Assembly: GCA_014655195.1 (NCBI GenBank)
Contig: BNBH01000004.1
Span: forward strand, 186,001 to 250,000
Origin: Streptomyces cellulosae
GTDB taxonomy: Bacteria > Actinomycetota > Actinomycetes > Streptomycetales > Streptomycetaceae
DNA length: 64,000 bases
Reading direction: 5' to 3'
The notes under the pieces were generated by a model, which was not told the origin of the DNA, did not search any database, and was given only the letters and a program-made list of their open reading frames with translations. The first letter of the stretch is position 1, and the number at the start of each line of letters is the position of its first letter. A program made the position numbers and the translations under genes. This document shows positions 9,156 through 18,127 of the stretch, in pieces.

Positions 9156-10168
9156 CGGGTCACCTCCCGGGTGTGGCCGAGGACGATCCGGGTGAGGTTG
9201 GCCAGGGAGAGGGAGCCGGGGGCGAAGTAGTCGCTGTGTCCGCCGTCGCCGGCCGAGAAGACACGGGCGCCGTACTCCTCGGACACGGGGTCCGTGCCGA
9301 GGCCGACGGTGGTGCCGAACAGGGCGGCGTCGAGGTGCGGCACGTGCTCGACCCAGTCGGCGGCGCCGCGCGCGGCCCACACCCGCGCGCGGGTGCGCAG
9401 ATCGGCGGCGGTGTCGGCGCCGGTGCCGGGGCTGCCGAGGAAGACCAGGTCGTCCACGTCGAGTCCGCCGGCGGCCCGCGCGCAGACCACGGAGCCGTAG
9501 GAGTGGCAGAGGAGGGAGACGCGGGCGCGAGGGGCGGCGACCGCGCGCAAGTCCCTCACAAGCGAGCGCAGTTCAGGGGCGGCCCCCTTCGCGCGGCCGG
9601 TCGTCGCGACCGAGGGGCTGAGCGTGCCGGGCGTCTCGTAGCCGAGCCACGCCACGACCGCCGTGCGCACCCCCGTGGGCGCCTCCCGCGTGAGCCGCTG
9701 GTGCAGGGCGACGGCGGTGGCGCGGAAGCGGGCGTAGGTGTCGATGCCGGTGTCGGAGCCGGGCACCAGGACGGCGACCCGGTCGGCGTGCGCGAGGTCG
9801 CCGAGCACCTCGGTGACCAGTCCGGCGCCGCGTCCGTCGAAGTACAGCAACTGCCGTTTGGCAAGGGCGCGTTCGATGGCCGCGTGGTTCCGGTACCCGT
9901 GCTCGGCCGCCGTACGGGCCGCCTCGGCGGCGTTGGCCCGGTGGGCGGCGTAGGTCGCGTCGAGTCCGGCGACGGCCGGGGACGGGAGCTGGGCGGGCGG
10001 CGGCGCGGGCGCCTGCGGGCGGGCGGCCCCGGCGAGGGGCACGGCCACGGCGGCGGCGACGAGCGCGGCGAGCAGCCCGCGCCGCAGCCGGCCCGCGAGG
10101 CGCTGTGCCGTGGCCTCCGCCGTGACCGGTCTCGTGCCCGGAGTCTCCCGCTCGCACCCCTGCTCCAT
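9152..10168 (-). CDS. Secreted or anchored alpha/beta hydrolase (DUF1023 type)
   Basis: About 338 residues from ATG 10168. An arginine-rich N-terminus followed by LLAALVAAAVAVPLAGAARP looks like a signal peptide or membrane anchor. The body has VAVLVPGSDTGIDTY, then the nucleophile elbow SLLCHSYGSVVCARA with Ser between Cys-His and Tyr-Gly, and a C-terminal catalytic histidine candidate in GGHSDYFAPGSLSLANL. These features match DUF1023 hydrolases of actinobacteria. Starts further upstream (10264) are open but would precede the arginine-rich signal region. It overlaps the acyltransferase gene by four bases. Confidence 0.85.
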   Translation of the reverse strand: MEQGCERETPGTRPVTAEATAQRLAGRLRRGLLAALVAAAVAVPLAGAARPQAPAPPPAQLPSPAVAGLDATYAAHRANAAEAARTAAEHGYRNHAAIERALAKRQLLYFDGRGAGLVTEVLGDLAHADRVAVLVPGSDTGIDTYARFRATAVALHQRLTREAPTGVRTAVVAWLGYETPGTLSPSVATTGRAKGAAPELRSLVRDLRAVAAPRARVSLLCHSYGSVVCARAAGGLDVDDLVFLGSPGTGADTAADLRTRARVWAARGAADWVEHVPHLDAALFGTTVGLGTDPVSEEYGARVFSAGDGGHSDYFAPGSLSLANLTRIVLGHTREVTR

Positions 10169-10325
10169 CGTCGTCGCTTCCTTTCCGTCCGCCGGCCATC
10201 TGGCTTGTACGGAAGGGAAGTTACGGAGCATGGTCGGTAACCCGCGTCCCACCAGGGGACTCATCCGCGGGGTAGCTCTCAGGTACTAGGGGTATGAACG
10301 AGCCTCCCGGGCACGGGAGTCGGAC

Positions 10326-11195
10326 TCACCACGCGAGCTGGGCGATCTCCTCCGCGACGACCGCGCAGGCGTCCGCCGCGGGATCGATGAGCGGGAAGTG
10401 GCCGACGTCCGGCAGCAGGGTGACCCCGACGACCTCGCCGGCCTTCGCCGCCGCGTCCGCGTACGACTCGGCGACCGCGTGCGGGACGTCGATGTCGGCG
10501 CGGCCCTGGACGAGGGTGGTGGCGATGCCGGTGGGCAGCAGCAGCGCCGGGTCGGCGTGCGGCCTGCGCTCGGCGAAGTGGTCGTCGCCGCCGAGGAGTT
10601 CGCGGGCGGCGCCGCCGCACACACCGAGCTTGTCGGCGACCTCGAAGTCCGCGATGGGCGCGAGGGCGACGACCCCGCGCAGGGGCGCCGGGGCGTCGGT
10701 GCGCCAGGGCGAGTCGGCGGGCAGGACGTGCCGGGCGGCGGCCCACAGGGCGAGATGTCCGCCCGCGGAGTGGCCGGTGAGGACGATGCGGCGCGGGTCG
10801 CCCGCCGGGAGGTGTTCGCGTATCAGCGCGGGCAGGGCGTCCACCGCGGCGGCGACGTCGTCGAAGGTGTCGGGCCAGCGCCCGGCCACCGGGGCGCCGC
10901 CGTCGGCCCGGGTGGCGCCGCGCCGGTACTCGACGCTCGCGACGGCGAAGCCGCGGTGCGCGAGGAACGCGGCGAAGGGGCTGACATGGCGCCGGTCGTA
11001 GGGGGCGCGCCAGGCGCCGCCGTGCAGGACGGCGACCACCGGTGCGGGACCGCTCCCGCCGCGCGGCGTCCAGAAGTCGATGACGTGGTCGGGGTCGTCG
11101 CCGTAGGCCGCCGTGGCGTCCGGTTCGACCGGCGGGTGGGAGAAGGCCGACTTCTCCTCGGCGGCGGCCCGGGCGGCTGCGACGTCGTCCGTCAT
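10326..11195 (-). CDS. Alpha/beta hydrolase, probable N-formylkynurenine formamidase
   Basis: 289 residues. Oxyanion-hole motif VVAVLHGGAWRAPY, nucleophile elbow LTGHSAGGHLALWAA, catalytic Asp in QGRADIDVP and His in DVGHFPLIDP, the layout of the HGG-type esterase/arylformamidase family. In the genome it directly follows tryptophan 2,3-dioxygenase and kynureninase, and no other enzyme for N-formylkynurenine hydrolysis is nearby; function is inferred from that context. ATG 11195 follows GAGAGGTTGGAG. A strong hairpin separates it from kynureninase, so it may have its own promoter. Confidence 0.8.
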   Translation of the reverse strand: MTDDVAAARAAAEEKSAFSHPPVEPDATAAYGDDPDHVIDFWTPRGGSGPAPVVAVLHGGAWRAPYDRRHVSPFAAFLAHRGFAVASVEYRRGATRADGGAPVAGRWPDTFDDVAAAVDALPALIREHLPAGDPRRIVLTGHSAGGHLALWAAARHVLPADSPWRTDAPAPLRGVVALAPIADFEVADKLGVCGGAARELLGGDDHFAERRPHADPALLLPTGIATTLVQGRADIDVPHAVAESYADAAAKAGEVVGVTLLPDVGHFPLIDPAADACAVVAEEIAQLAW

Positions 11196-11320
11196 GCTCC
11201 AACCTCTCAGCGATACAACGTGGTTCGACCGGACCGGGCGTGTACGCGGCCGTTCGGGCGGGACGGTACCAGCACTTCGCCCGGCCCTCTCACCAGGAGG
11301 CCCCCGCTGACCGGCGGGAA

Positions 11321-11350
11321 CGGGGCCGGGACGCCTCCGTCCCGGCCCCG
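11321..11350 (-). terminator. Rho-independent-type hairpin after kynureninase
   Basis: A perfect 13-base-pair stem (CGGGGCCGGGACG with its complement) around the loop CCTC, starting six bases beyond the kynureninase stop on the minus strand. No long T run follows, which is usual in Streptomyces. It would reduce read-through into the formamidase-like gene. Confidence 0.8.
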
Positions 11351-11355
11351 TCCGG

Positions 11356-12558
11356 CTAACCCAGCTCCTCGGCGAGCACCCGCGCGGCCCGTTCCACGTC
11401 GGCGAAACCGACATAGAGCGGGGTGAAACCGAAGCGCAGCACGTCCGGGTGGCGGAAGTCGCCGACCACGCCCCGGCCGATGAGCCTCTGCATCACAGGG
11501 CCCGCGTCGGCACAGCGCAGGGCGACCTGGCTGCCCCGCTCCTCGTGCGGCAGCGGGGTCAGGCACTCCACGCGGCCCTCGGGGACGTACTCGCCGACGC
11601 ACTCCAGGAAGAAGTCGGTCAGCGCGAGGGACTTGGCGCGCACCGCCTCGACCGTCACCCCGTCCCACACCTCGAGCGCCGCCTCCAGGGCGAGCATGGA
11701 GAGGATGTCGGGGGTGCCGACCCGCCCGCGCACGGCGCCCTCGGCCGGCGTGTAGTCGGAGCGCATCCCGAACGGCTCGGCGTGCGAGTTCCAGCCGGGC
11801 AGCGGGGAGTCGAAGCGGTCCTGGAGGTCCGCCCGCACATACAGGTACGCGGGCGAACCGGGGCCGCCGTTGAGGTACTTGTAGGTGCAGCCGACGGCCA
11901 GGTCCACGCCGTGTTCGTCGAGGCCGACCGGCAGGGCGCCCGCGCTGTGGCACAGGTCCCACACGGCGTACGCGCCCGCCGCGTGCACGGCCGCCGTGAG
12001 CGACGGCAGGTCGTGCAGCCGGCCGGTGCGGTAGTCCACGTGGTTGAGCAGCACGGCCGCCGTGCGCTCCCCGAGCGCGCCCGGCGCCTCCGAGGGTTCC
12101 ACGGGGCGCAGGGCGCAGCCGGTCATGCGGGCCGCCGACCCGGCGATGTAGCCGTCCGTCGGGAACGTGGTCGCGTCGACCAGGATCTCGTCCCGGCCCG
12201 GGTCGTTCTCCTGGGCCAGCCGCACCGCGCCGACCAGCGCCTTGAACACGTTGACGCTGGTGGAGTCGCCGACCACGATCTGCCCGGCCGCCGCGCCGAC
12301 GAGCGGGGCGATGCGGTCGCCGATCCGCTCCGGCGCCGTCCACCAGCCGCTCTCCGTCCAGGAGCGGATGCGCATCTCGCCCCACTGGCGGCCGACCACG
12401 TCCGCGACCCGGCCGGGCACGGCGACGGGCAGCGCGCCCAGCGAGTTCCCGTCCAGGTACACCGCGCCCTCGGGCCCGTCGAGGACGAACTCCGTGCGCT
12501 TGGCGGCGAGTTCGTCGCCCGCGTCCAGCTTCTCCGCCTTCACCGTCAGCTCAGACAT
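11356..12558 (-). CDS. kynU: Kynureninase
   Basis: 400-residue PLP enzyme that cleaves kynurenine (or 3-hydroxykynurenine) to anthranilate and alanine. Visible family features: YLDGNSLGALP near the N-terminus, VLLNHVDYRTGRLHDL, VWDLCHSAGALPV with the PLP-contacting Asp, and the Schiff-base lysine region GCTYKYLNGGPGSPAYLYV. Length is typical. The start overlaps the end of tryptophan dioxygenase by eight bases, a tight operon. Anthranilate could feed tryptophan recycling, alkyl-quinolone-like or antibiotic synthesis; nothing here specifies which. Confidence 0.96.
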   Translation of the reverse strand: MSELTVKAEKLDAGDELAAKRTEFVLDGPEGAVYLDGNSLGALPVAVPGRVADVVGRQWGEMRIRSWTESGWWTAPERIGDRIAPLVGAAAGQIVVGDSTSVNVFKALVGAVRLAQENDPGRDEILVDATTFPTDGYIAGSAARMTGCALRPVEPSEAPGALGERTAAVLLNHVDYRTGRLHDLPSLTAAVHAAGAYAVWDLCHSAGALPVGLDEHGVDLAVGCTYKYLNGGPGSPAYLYVRADLQDRFDSPLPGWNSHAEPFGMRSDYTPAEGAVRGRVGTPDILSMLALEAALEVWDGVTVEAVRAKSLALTDFFLECVGEYVPEGRVECLTPLPHEERGSQVALRCADAGPVMQRLIGRGVVGDFRHPDVLRFGFTPLYVGFADVERAARVLAEELG

Positions 12559-13396
12559 AGGACCGCGCCGTCCACAGCTCGGGGAAGACGCTCTTCTGCG
12601 CCCGCTTCTCCAGCCACGCCACTCCGGCGGACCCTCCTGTTCCGGTCTTGGACCCCATGGCCCGGCGGGTGGCGACCAGGTGGTCGTTGCGCCAGCGCCA
12701 CACCAGTTCGGCGACGTCGGTCAGCGCCTCGCCGAGCCGCGCCACCTCGTCCCGCTCGTCGCCCGCGTAGACGGCCGTCCAGATCTCCTCGACCTCACGC
12801 GACGGCTCGTACTTCCGCGACACGTCCCGCTCCAGCACGTCCTTCGGCACGGGGTGGCCGCGCCGGGCGAGGAACCGCAGCACCTCGTCGTAGAGGCCGG
12901 GCTCGTGCAGGGCCTTCTCCAGCTCGGCGTGCACGCGCGGCGCGCCCCGGTGCGGGACCAGCATCGACGCGGACTTGTCGCCGAGCAGGAACTCCATGCG
13001 CCGGTACATCGCCGACTGGAAGCCGGAGCCCTCGCCGAGGGCGCTCCGGTAGGAGTTGAACTGGGCCGGGGTGAGCCCGGCCAGCGGCCGCCAGGAGGCG
13101 TTCAGCGCCTCCAGCTCGCGCCGTGAGCGGCGCAGCGCGTCGAGCGCGGCCGGCACGTCGTCGCGGCGAAGCGCCTGCGCCGCGGTCTCCCACTCGTGCA
13201 CGATCACGGTGAACCACAGCTCCATGACCTGGGTGGTGACCAGGAAGACCATCTCTCCGGGATCGTCCGAGAGGGTGTGCTGGAGGTGGGTGAGGACGTC
13301 GGCCTTGACGTAGTCCTCGTAGGGGGTCGTGCCCTGGCTCCAATCAATTTTGGGGGCGAGATGCGGGGTCTCGGGCTCGTGAGCCTCGTGGGACAT
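12551..13396 (-). CDS. kynA: Tryptophan 2,3-dioxygenase
   Basis: 281 residues. Haem enzyme opening the indole ring of L-tryptophan to N-formylkynurenine. Seen: YEDYVKADVLTHLQH near the N-terminus, FLVTTQVMELWFTVIVHE, FQSAMYRRMEFLLGDK, and the proximal haem histidine in WRWRNDHLVATRRAMGSK followed by GTGGSAGVAWL. Length matches the bacterial family. It heads the operon with kynureninase overlapping its 3' end. No clear operator was recognised in the 166 bases upstream. Confidence 0.97.
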   Translation of the reverse strand: MSHEAHEPETPHLAPKIDWSQGTTPYEDYVKADVLTHLQHTLSDDPGEMVFLVTTQVMELWFTVIVHEWETAAQALRRDDVPAALDALRRSRRELEALNASWRPLAGLTPAQFNSYRSALGEGSGFQSAMYRRMEFLLGDKSASMLVPHRGAPRVHAELEKALHEPGLYDEVLRFLARRGHPVPKDVLERDVSRKYEPSREVEEIWTAVYAGDERDEVARLGEALTDVAELVWRWRNDHLVATRRAMGSKTGTGGSAGVAWLEKRAQKSVFPELWTARSYV

Positions 13397-13504
13397 CGCT
13401 GTCTCCTGAAATGTACTCCGGGTAGCGGTCCGCCCCTGCCGTTACCGGCACGGGGGCCCCGGTCCCCACGGGGCATCCTGCGTAATCGTCCCCCACCACC
13501 GCAA

Positions 13505-13530
13505 GGCCCGCCTCCCGAAGCAGGCGGGCC
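13505..13530 (-). terminator. Hairpin terminator after the DUF3151 gene
   Basis: GGCCCGCCT pairs with AGGCGGGCC around an eight-base loop, 33 bases downstream of the DUF3151 stop on the minus strand and upstream of the tryptophan dioxygenase start. Confidence 0.7.
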
Positions 13531-13562
13531 CCGTGGTGATCATGTTCCGTTTTCCGGCCGGT

Positions 13563-13976
13563 TCAGCCCAGGACCTGGGCCGCCGTCGGCGAGGAGTCCT
13601 TCAGGAACTGGCTGCAGCGCTCGTACTCCTCCTGCTCGCCGATCGCCTGCGCGGCGCGGGCGAGGGCGTGCAGGGCGCGCAGGAAGCCGCGGTTCGGCTC
13701 GTGCTCCCACGGCACCGGGCCGTGGCCCTTCCAGCCGTTGCGGCGCAGCGCGTCCAGCCCCCGGTGGTAGCCCGTGCGGGCGTACGCGTAGGACTCGACG
13801 ACGCTGTCCCGCTCGAACGCCTCGTCGGCGAGCCGCGCCCAGGCCAGCGAGGAGGTCGGGTAGCGGCCCGCGACCTCGGCGGCGGTGGCGCCGGACGCCA
13901 GCAGTTCGCGCGGCTCCGGGTCGTCGGGCAGGTGGGTCGGGGGCGGGCCCCCGAGGAGGTTCTCGTGAATGGACAT
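13563..13976 (-). CDS. DUF3151 family protein
   Basis: 137 residues of unknown function. Begins MSIHENLLGGPPPTHLP, has SGATAAEVAGRYPTSSLAWARLADEAF and the conserved core GYHRGLDALRRNGWKGHGPVPWEHEPNRGFLRAL, characteristic of the actinobacterial DUF3151 family (helical, TPR-like appearance). The frame stays open far upstream, but this ATG sits 17 bases beyond the neighbouring MFS stop and begins the conserved region. Cytosolic, no motif suggesting catalysis. Confidence 0.88.
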   Translation of the reverse strand: MSIHENLLGGPPPTHLPDDPEPRELLASGATAAEVAGRYPTSSLAWARLADEAFERDSVVESYAYARTGYHRGLDALRRNGWKGHGPVPWEHEPNRGFLRALHALARAAQAIGEQEEYERCSQFLKDSSPTAAQVLG

Positions 13977-13993
13977 GGGTCCAGTCTCGTACA

Positions 13994-15463
13994 TCACAGG
14001 GCGGTGCTCCCCCGGCGCGGGTCCGCCTCCAGCGGGGGCACGGCCACACTGCCGTGGGTACGGCACTCGGGGCGCCGGCAGCCCGGCGCGGGACGGCGCA
14101 CGGTCGCGGCGGCGAGGACCGCGCCGATCACCAGGATGCCCGCGCACAGCAGCATCGCCCGGTCGAAGGCGGCGTCGAACCGCGCGGGCTGCCGGAACGC
14201 CTCGGGGCCCATCCCGGCGAGCAGCGGCAGCGCGGCCACCGCGAGCAGTCCCGCGGCCCGGGCGGCGGCGTTGTTGACCCCGCTGGCCAGGCCCGCCCGC
14301 GCGGTGTCCACGGAGGCCAGCACGGACGCCGTGAGGGGCGCGACGAGGGTGACCATGCCGAGGCCCAGCACCAGCAGCGCGGGCAGCACGTCGGCGGCGT
14401 AGGAGGCGTCCGGCCCGACCCGCAGCATCAGCAGCATCCCGGCGGCGGCCAGCAGCGGGCCGACGGTCAGGGGCAGGCGCGGGCCGATCCGGTCGGCCAG
14501 CTCGCCCGAGCGGGCGGAGAGCAGCAGCATCAGGGCGGTCGTCGGCAGCAGCGCGGTGCCGGCGGCGAGGGCGGACCAGCCGACGACCACCTGGAGCTGG
14601 AGCGCGGCGAGGAAGAAGAACCCGCCGAACGCCGCGTACACGCACAGGGTGACGCCGTTGACCGCGGAGAACTGGCGGGACGCGAAGATCTCCAGCGGCA
14701 TCATCGGGCCCGGCCGCCGCTTCTCCACCAGCACGAACGCGACGGCGGCGGCGAGCCCCGCCATCGCGGACACGACGACCAGCGGGGAGCCGTCGCCGGC
14801 CCCGATCAGCGCGTACGTCACCAGCGCGAGGGCGACCGCGCCGAGCGCCGCGCCGAACACGTCGAAGCGTCCCTCCGCCCTGGCGCCCGCCGACTCGGGC
14901 ACATGGCGCACGGCGACCGGCGCGCACAGCAGGGCGAGCGGCACGTTGATCAGGAACACCCAGCGCCAGCCCGGCCCGTCCACCAGCCAGCCGCCGAGGA
15001 ACGGCCCCACGGCCGCCCCGATGCCGCCGAAGCCGGACCACAGGCCGACCGCGCGGCCCCGGTCGTCGGGGTGGAAGGACGCCTGGATCAGCGCGAGCGA
15101 GCCGGGGGTGAGCAGCGCGCCGCCCGCGCCCTGGAGCGCCCGGGCCGCGATCAGCACGCCCTCGTTCGGCGCGATCCCGCACAGCAGGGAGGCCGCGGCG
15201 AACCACAGCACGCCGACGACGAACATCCGGCGCCGCCCGAACCGGTCGCCGAGCGCCCCGCCCAGCAGGATCAGCCCGGCCAGCGTGACCAGGTAGGCGT
15301 TGACGGTCCACTGGAGCGCGGCGAGGTCGGCGTCGAGGTCCTCGCCGATGCGCGGCAGGGCGACGTTGACGACGGTCGAGTCGAGCAGGGCCATGCCGGA
15401 GCCGAGGACCGTGGTGAACAGGATCCACCTGCCCTGGGGGGACGCCAGCCGGACATCGGGCAT
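13994..15463 (-). CDS. MFS drug exporter, 14-TM DHA2 (EmrB/QacA) type
   Basis: 489 residues. TM1 carries LGSGMALLDSTVVNVALPRI, the DHA2 motif; loop 2-3 has LGDRFGRRRMFVVG (motif A); TM5 region has GFGGIGAAVGPFLGGWLVDGPGWRWVFLINVP (motif C). Around 14 hydrophobic helices are seen. Proton-driven export of small hydrophobic compounds is the family role; no adjacent TetR or MarR regulator indicates a substrate. Start ATG 15463 has no obvious ribosome-binding site. The C-terminal 30 residues are polar and Pro/Arg-rich. Confidence 0.92.
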   Translation of the reverse strand: MPDVRLASPQGRWILFTTVLGSGMALLDSTVVNVALPRIGEDLDADLAALQWTVNAYLVTLAGLILLGGALGDRFGRRRMFVVGVLWFAAASLLCGIAPNEGVLIAARALQGAGGALLTPGSLALIQASFHPDDRGRAVGLWSGFGGIGAAVGPFLGGWLVDGPGWRWVFLINVPLALLCAPVAVRHVPESAGARAEGRFDVFGAALGAVALALVTYALIGAGDGSPLVVVSAMAGLAAAVAFVLVEKRRPGPMMPLEIFASRQFSAVNGVTLCVYAAFGGFFFLAALQLQVVVGWSALAAGTALLPTTALMLLLSARSGELADRIGPRLPLTVGPLLAAAGMLLMLRVGPDASYAADVLPALLVLGLGMVTLVAPLTASVLASVDTARAGLASGVNNAAARAAGLLAVAALPLLAGMGPEAFRQPARFDAAFDRAMLLCAGILVIGAVLAAATVRRPAPGCRRPECRTHGSVAVPPLEADPRRGSTAL

Positions 15464-15480
15464 ACCGGGAGCATACGGAA

Positions 15481-15510
15481 GAGCCCGGCACCTGGGCAGG
15501 TGCCGGGCTC
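15481..15510 (-). terminator. Hairpin terminator after fba
   Basis: GAGCCCGGCACCTG and its exact complement lie back to back with a two-base centre, about 35 bases beyond the fba stop on the minus strand and upstream of the MFS start. Confidence 0.75.
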
Positions 15511-15544
15511 CTTCGTGTGCGTGCGTGCGGGTCGGGCGCGCGGG

Positions 15545-16576
<1,032 letters not shown>

Positions 16577-16738
16577 CTGTCCGCTCCTTAAGAGTGCGGT
16601 GTGGGGTGCTGCGTACTGTCGGCCCTGACCTGGAACCTTGGATGCGACGTCATTGTCGGTCACATCCTTCCAGACTCGGCCGGAACGTCCATCCCGCCGT
16701 CCGCCCTGTGGATGGCCGGTCGGCCGGGGCCGGACGGG

Positions 16739-17287
16739 TCAGTCCAGGCCGAGTTCGTCCTTGGAGTAGGCGAACAGGTACGGCACCCCGGCGCCGTCGC
16801 GGATCTTCTCGGCGGCGCCGGTGGCCCGGTCGACGATCGTCGCCACGGCCACGACCTCGGCGCCGGCCTCGCGCACGGCCTCCACGGCGGTGAGCGGGGA
16901 GCCGCCGGTGGTGGAGGTGTCCTCCACGACCAGCACGCGGCGGCCCTTGATGTCCGGGCCCTCCACGCGGCGCTGCAGGCCGTGCGCCTTGGCGGCCTTG
17001 CGCACGACGAACGCGTCCAGCTTGCGGCCGCGCGCGGCGGCGGCGTGCAGCATGGCGGCGGCGACGGGGTCGGCGCCCATGGTGAGCCCGCCGACCGCGT
17101 CGAACTCCAGCTCGTCGGTCAGGTCCAGCAGCACCTGTCCGACGAGCGGGGCGGCCTCGCCGTCGAGGGTGATGCGGCGCAGGTCGACGTAGTAGTCGGC
17201 CTCGATGCCCGAGGAGAGGGTCACCTTGCCGTGCACCACGGCCTTGTCCTTGATCTGCTGCAGCAGCGCGCCACGCGTGTCCGTCAT
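16739..17287 (-). CDS. pyrE: Orotate phosphoribosyltransferase
   Basis: 182 residues. Transfers phosphoribose from PRPP to orotate, giving OMP in pyrimidine synthesis. PRPP-binding loop VLVVEDTSTTGGSPLTAVEAV, and GKVTLSSGIEADYYVDLRRITLD at the N-terminus as in actinobacterial PyrE; FVVRKAAKAHG contains the catalytic lysine loop. It is ten bases downstream of the aldose-epimerase-like gene, so probably the last gene of a short operon. No pyrimidine attenuator was recognised. Confidence 0.96.
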   Translation of the reverse strand: MTDTRGALLQQIKDKAVVHGKVTLSSGIEADYYVDLRRITLDGEAAPLVGQVLLDLTDELEFDAVGGLTMGADPVAAAMLHAAAARGRKLDAFVVRKAAKAHGLQRRVEGPDIKGRRVLVVEDTSTTGGSPLTAVEAVREAGAEVVAVATIVDRATGAAEKIRDGAGVPYLFAYSKDELGLD

Positions 17288-17297
17288 GCCTGTCAGC

Positions 17298-18086
17298 TTA
17301 AAGCCGGGTCCAGGTCCAGGTCGTGGAGGCCTCCAGCGGCTCCAGCGGGGTGACCAGGCGCGGGTGGGTGTTCAGCCCGTCCGGCGGCCCGGTCTGCGGC
17401 TCCACGCAGACGGCTTCGTCCTGCTCGTCGTAGACGACGACCCACTCCTCGCGGCTGGTCACCTTCAGCCGGAGCTGCCCCGGCCAGGTGAGGGTGACGT
17501 CGACGCCGCCGGGCATCCCGAAGCAGTCGTCCCACGGACCGGGCTGCGGGTCGATACGCCGCCCGGTCGGCAGATGGTCCTCCCCGCGCTCCTCCTGCCA
17601 GGCAGGCTCGAAGTCGATCGTCACGTCCTCACCGCCGAGGTTGCGCAGGAACCACGGGTGCCAGCCGAGCTGCGCGGGGAACGACGAGCCGTGCGTCTCG
17701 ACGCTCATGGTGAGCGTCAGCGCGTCCTCCGTGAGCGCCACCTGCTGCGTGACCCGCCCCGGGTACGGCCACGGATCGGTCAGGTCGTACGTCAGCACGG
17801 CCTCGTCGGTGCTCTTGCGCGCGGTGCGCCAGGGGGCGTTGCGCGCGGTGCCGTGGATGGCGTGCGGGGGCGCGTTGAGCGGCATCTGCCGCACGGTGCC
17901 GCCGTCCATGAACCGCCCGTCCCGCAGCCGCCCGCACCAGGGAACCATCGGGAAACACCCGAACCGCTCCCCCTGCCGCAACAGCTCCACACCCCCGAGC
18001 CGCAGCCCCCCGACCCGCCCGCCGTTCCCCGGCAGCACGTCCACCTCCGCGTCACCCGCGGTCAGCGTGATGTGTTCGTTACTCAC
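17298..18086 (-). CDS. Aldose 1-epimerase family protein
   Basis: 262 residues. Galactose mutarotase-like fold: LTAGDAEVDVLPGNGGRVGGLRLGG at the N-terminus, FPMVPWCGRLRDGRF, HAIHGTARNAPW with the conserved His pair, and LGWHPWFLRNLGG. Enzymes of this fold interconvert anomers of hexoses or bind phosphosugars; the exact sugar is unclear. Starts 41 bases downstream of the CoxG-like gene and ends ten bases before pyrE, likely one transcript. Confidence 0.88.
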   Translation of the reverse strand: MSNEHITLTAGDAEVDVLPGNGGRVGGLRLGGVELLRQGERFGCFPMVPWCGRLRDGRFMDGGTVRQMPLNAPPHAIHGTARNAPWRTARKSTDEAVLTYDLTDPWPYPGRVTQQVALTEDALTLTMSVETHGSSFPAQLGWHPWFLRNLGGEDVTIDFEPAWQEERGEDHLPTGRRIDPQPGPWDDCFGMPGGVDVTLTWPGQLRLKVTSREEWVVVYDEQDEAVCVEPQTGPPDGLNTHPRLVTPLEPLEASTTWTWTRL

Positions 18087-18127
18087 GCCTCGACCCTACT
18101 GGGGGGATCACGGGGTGGGAGCGGGCG

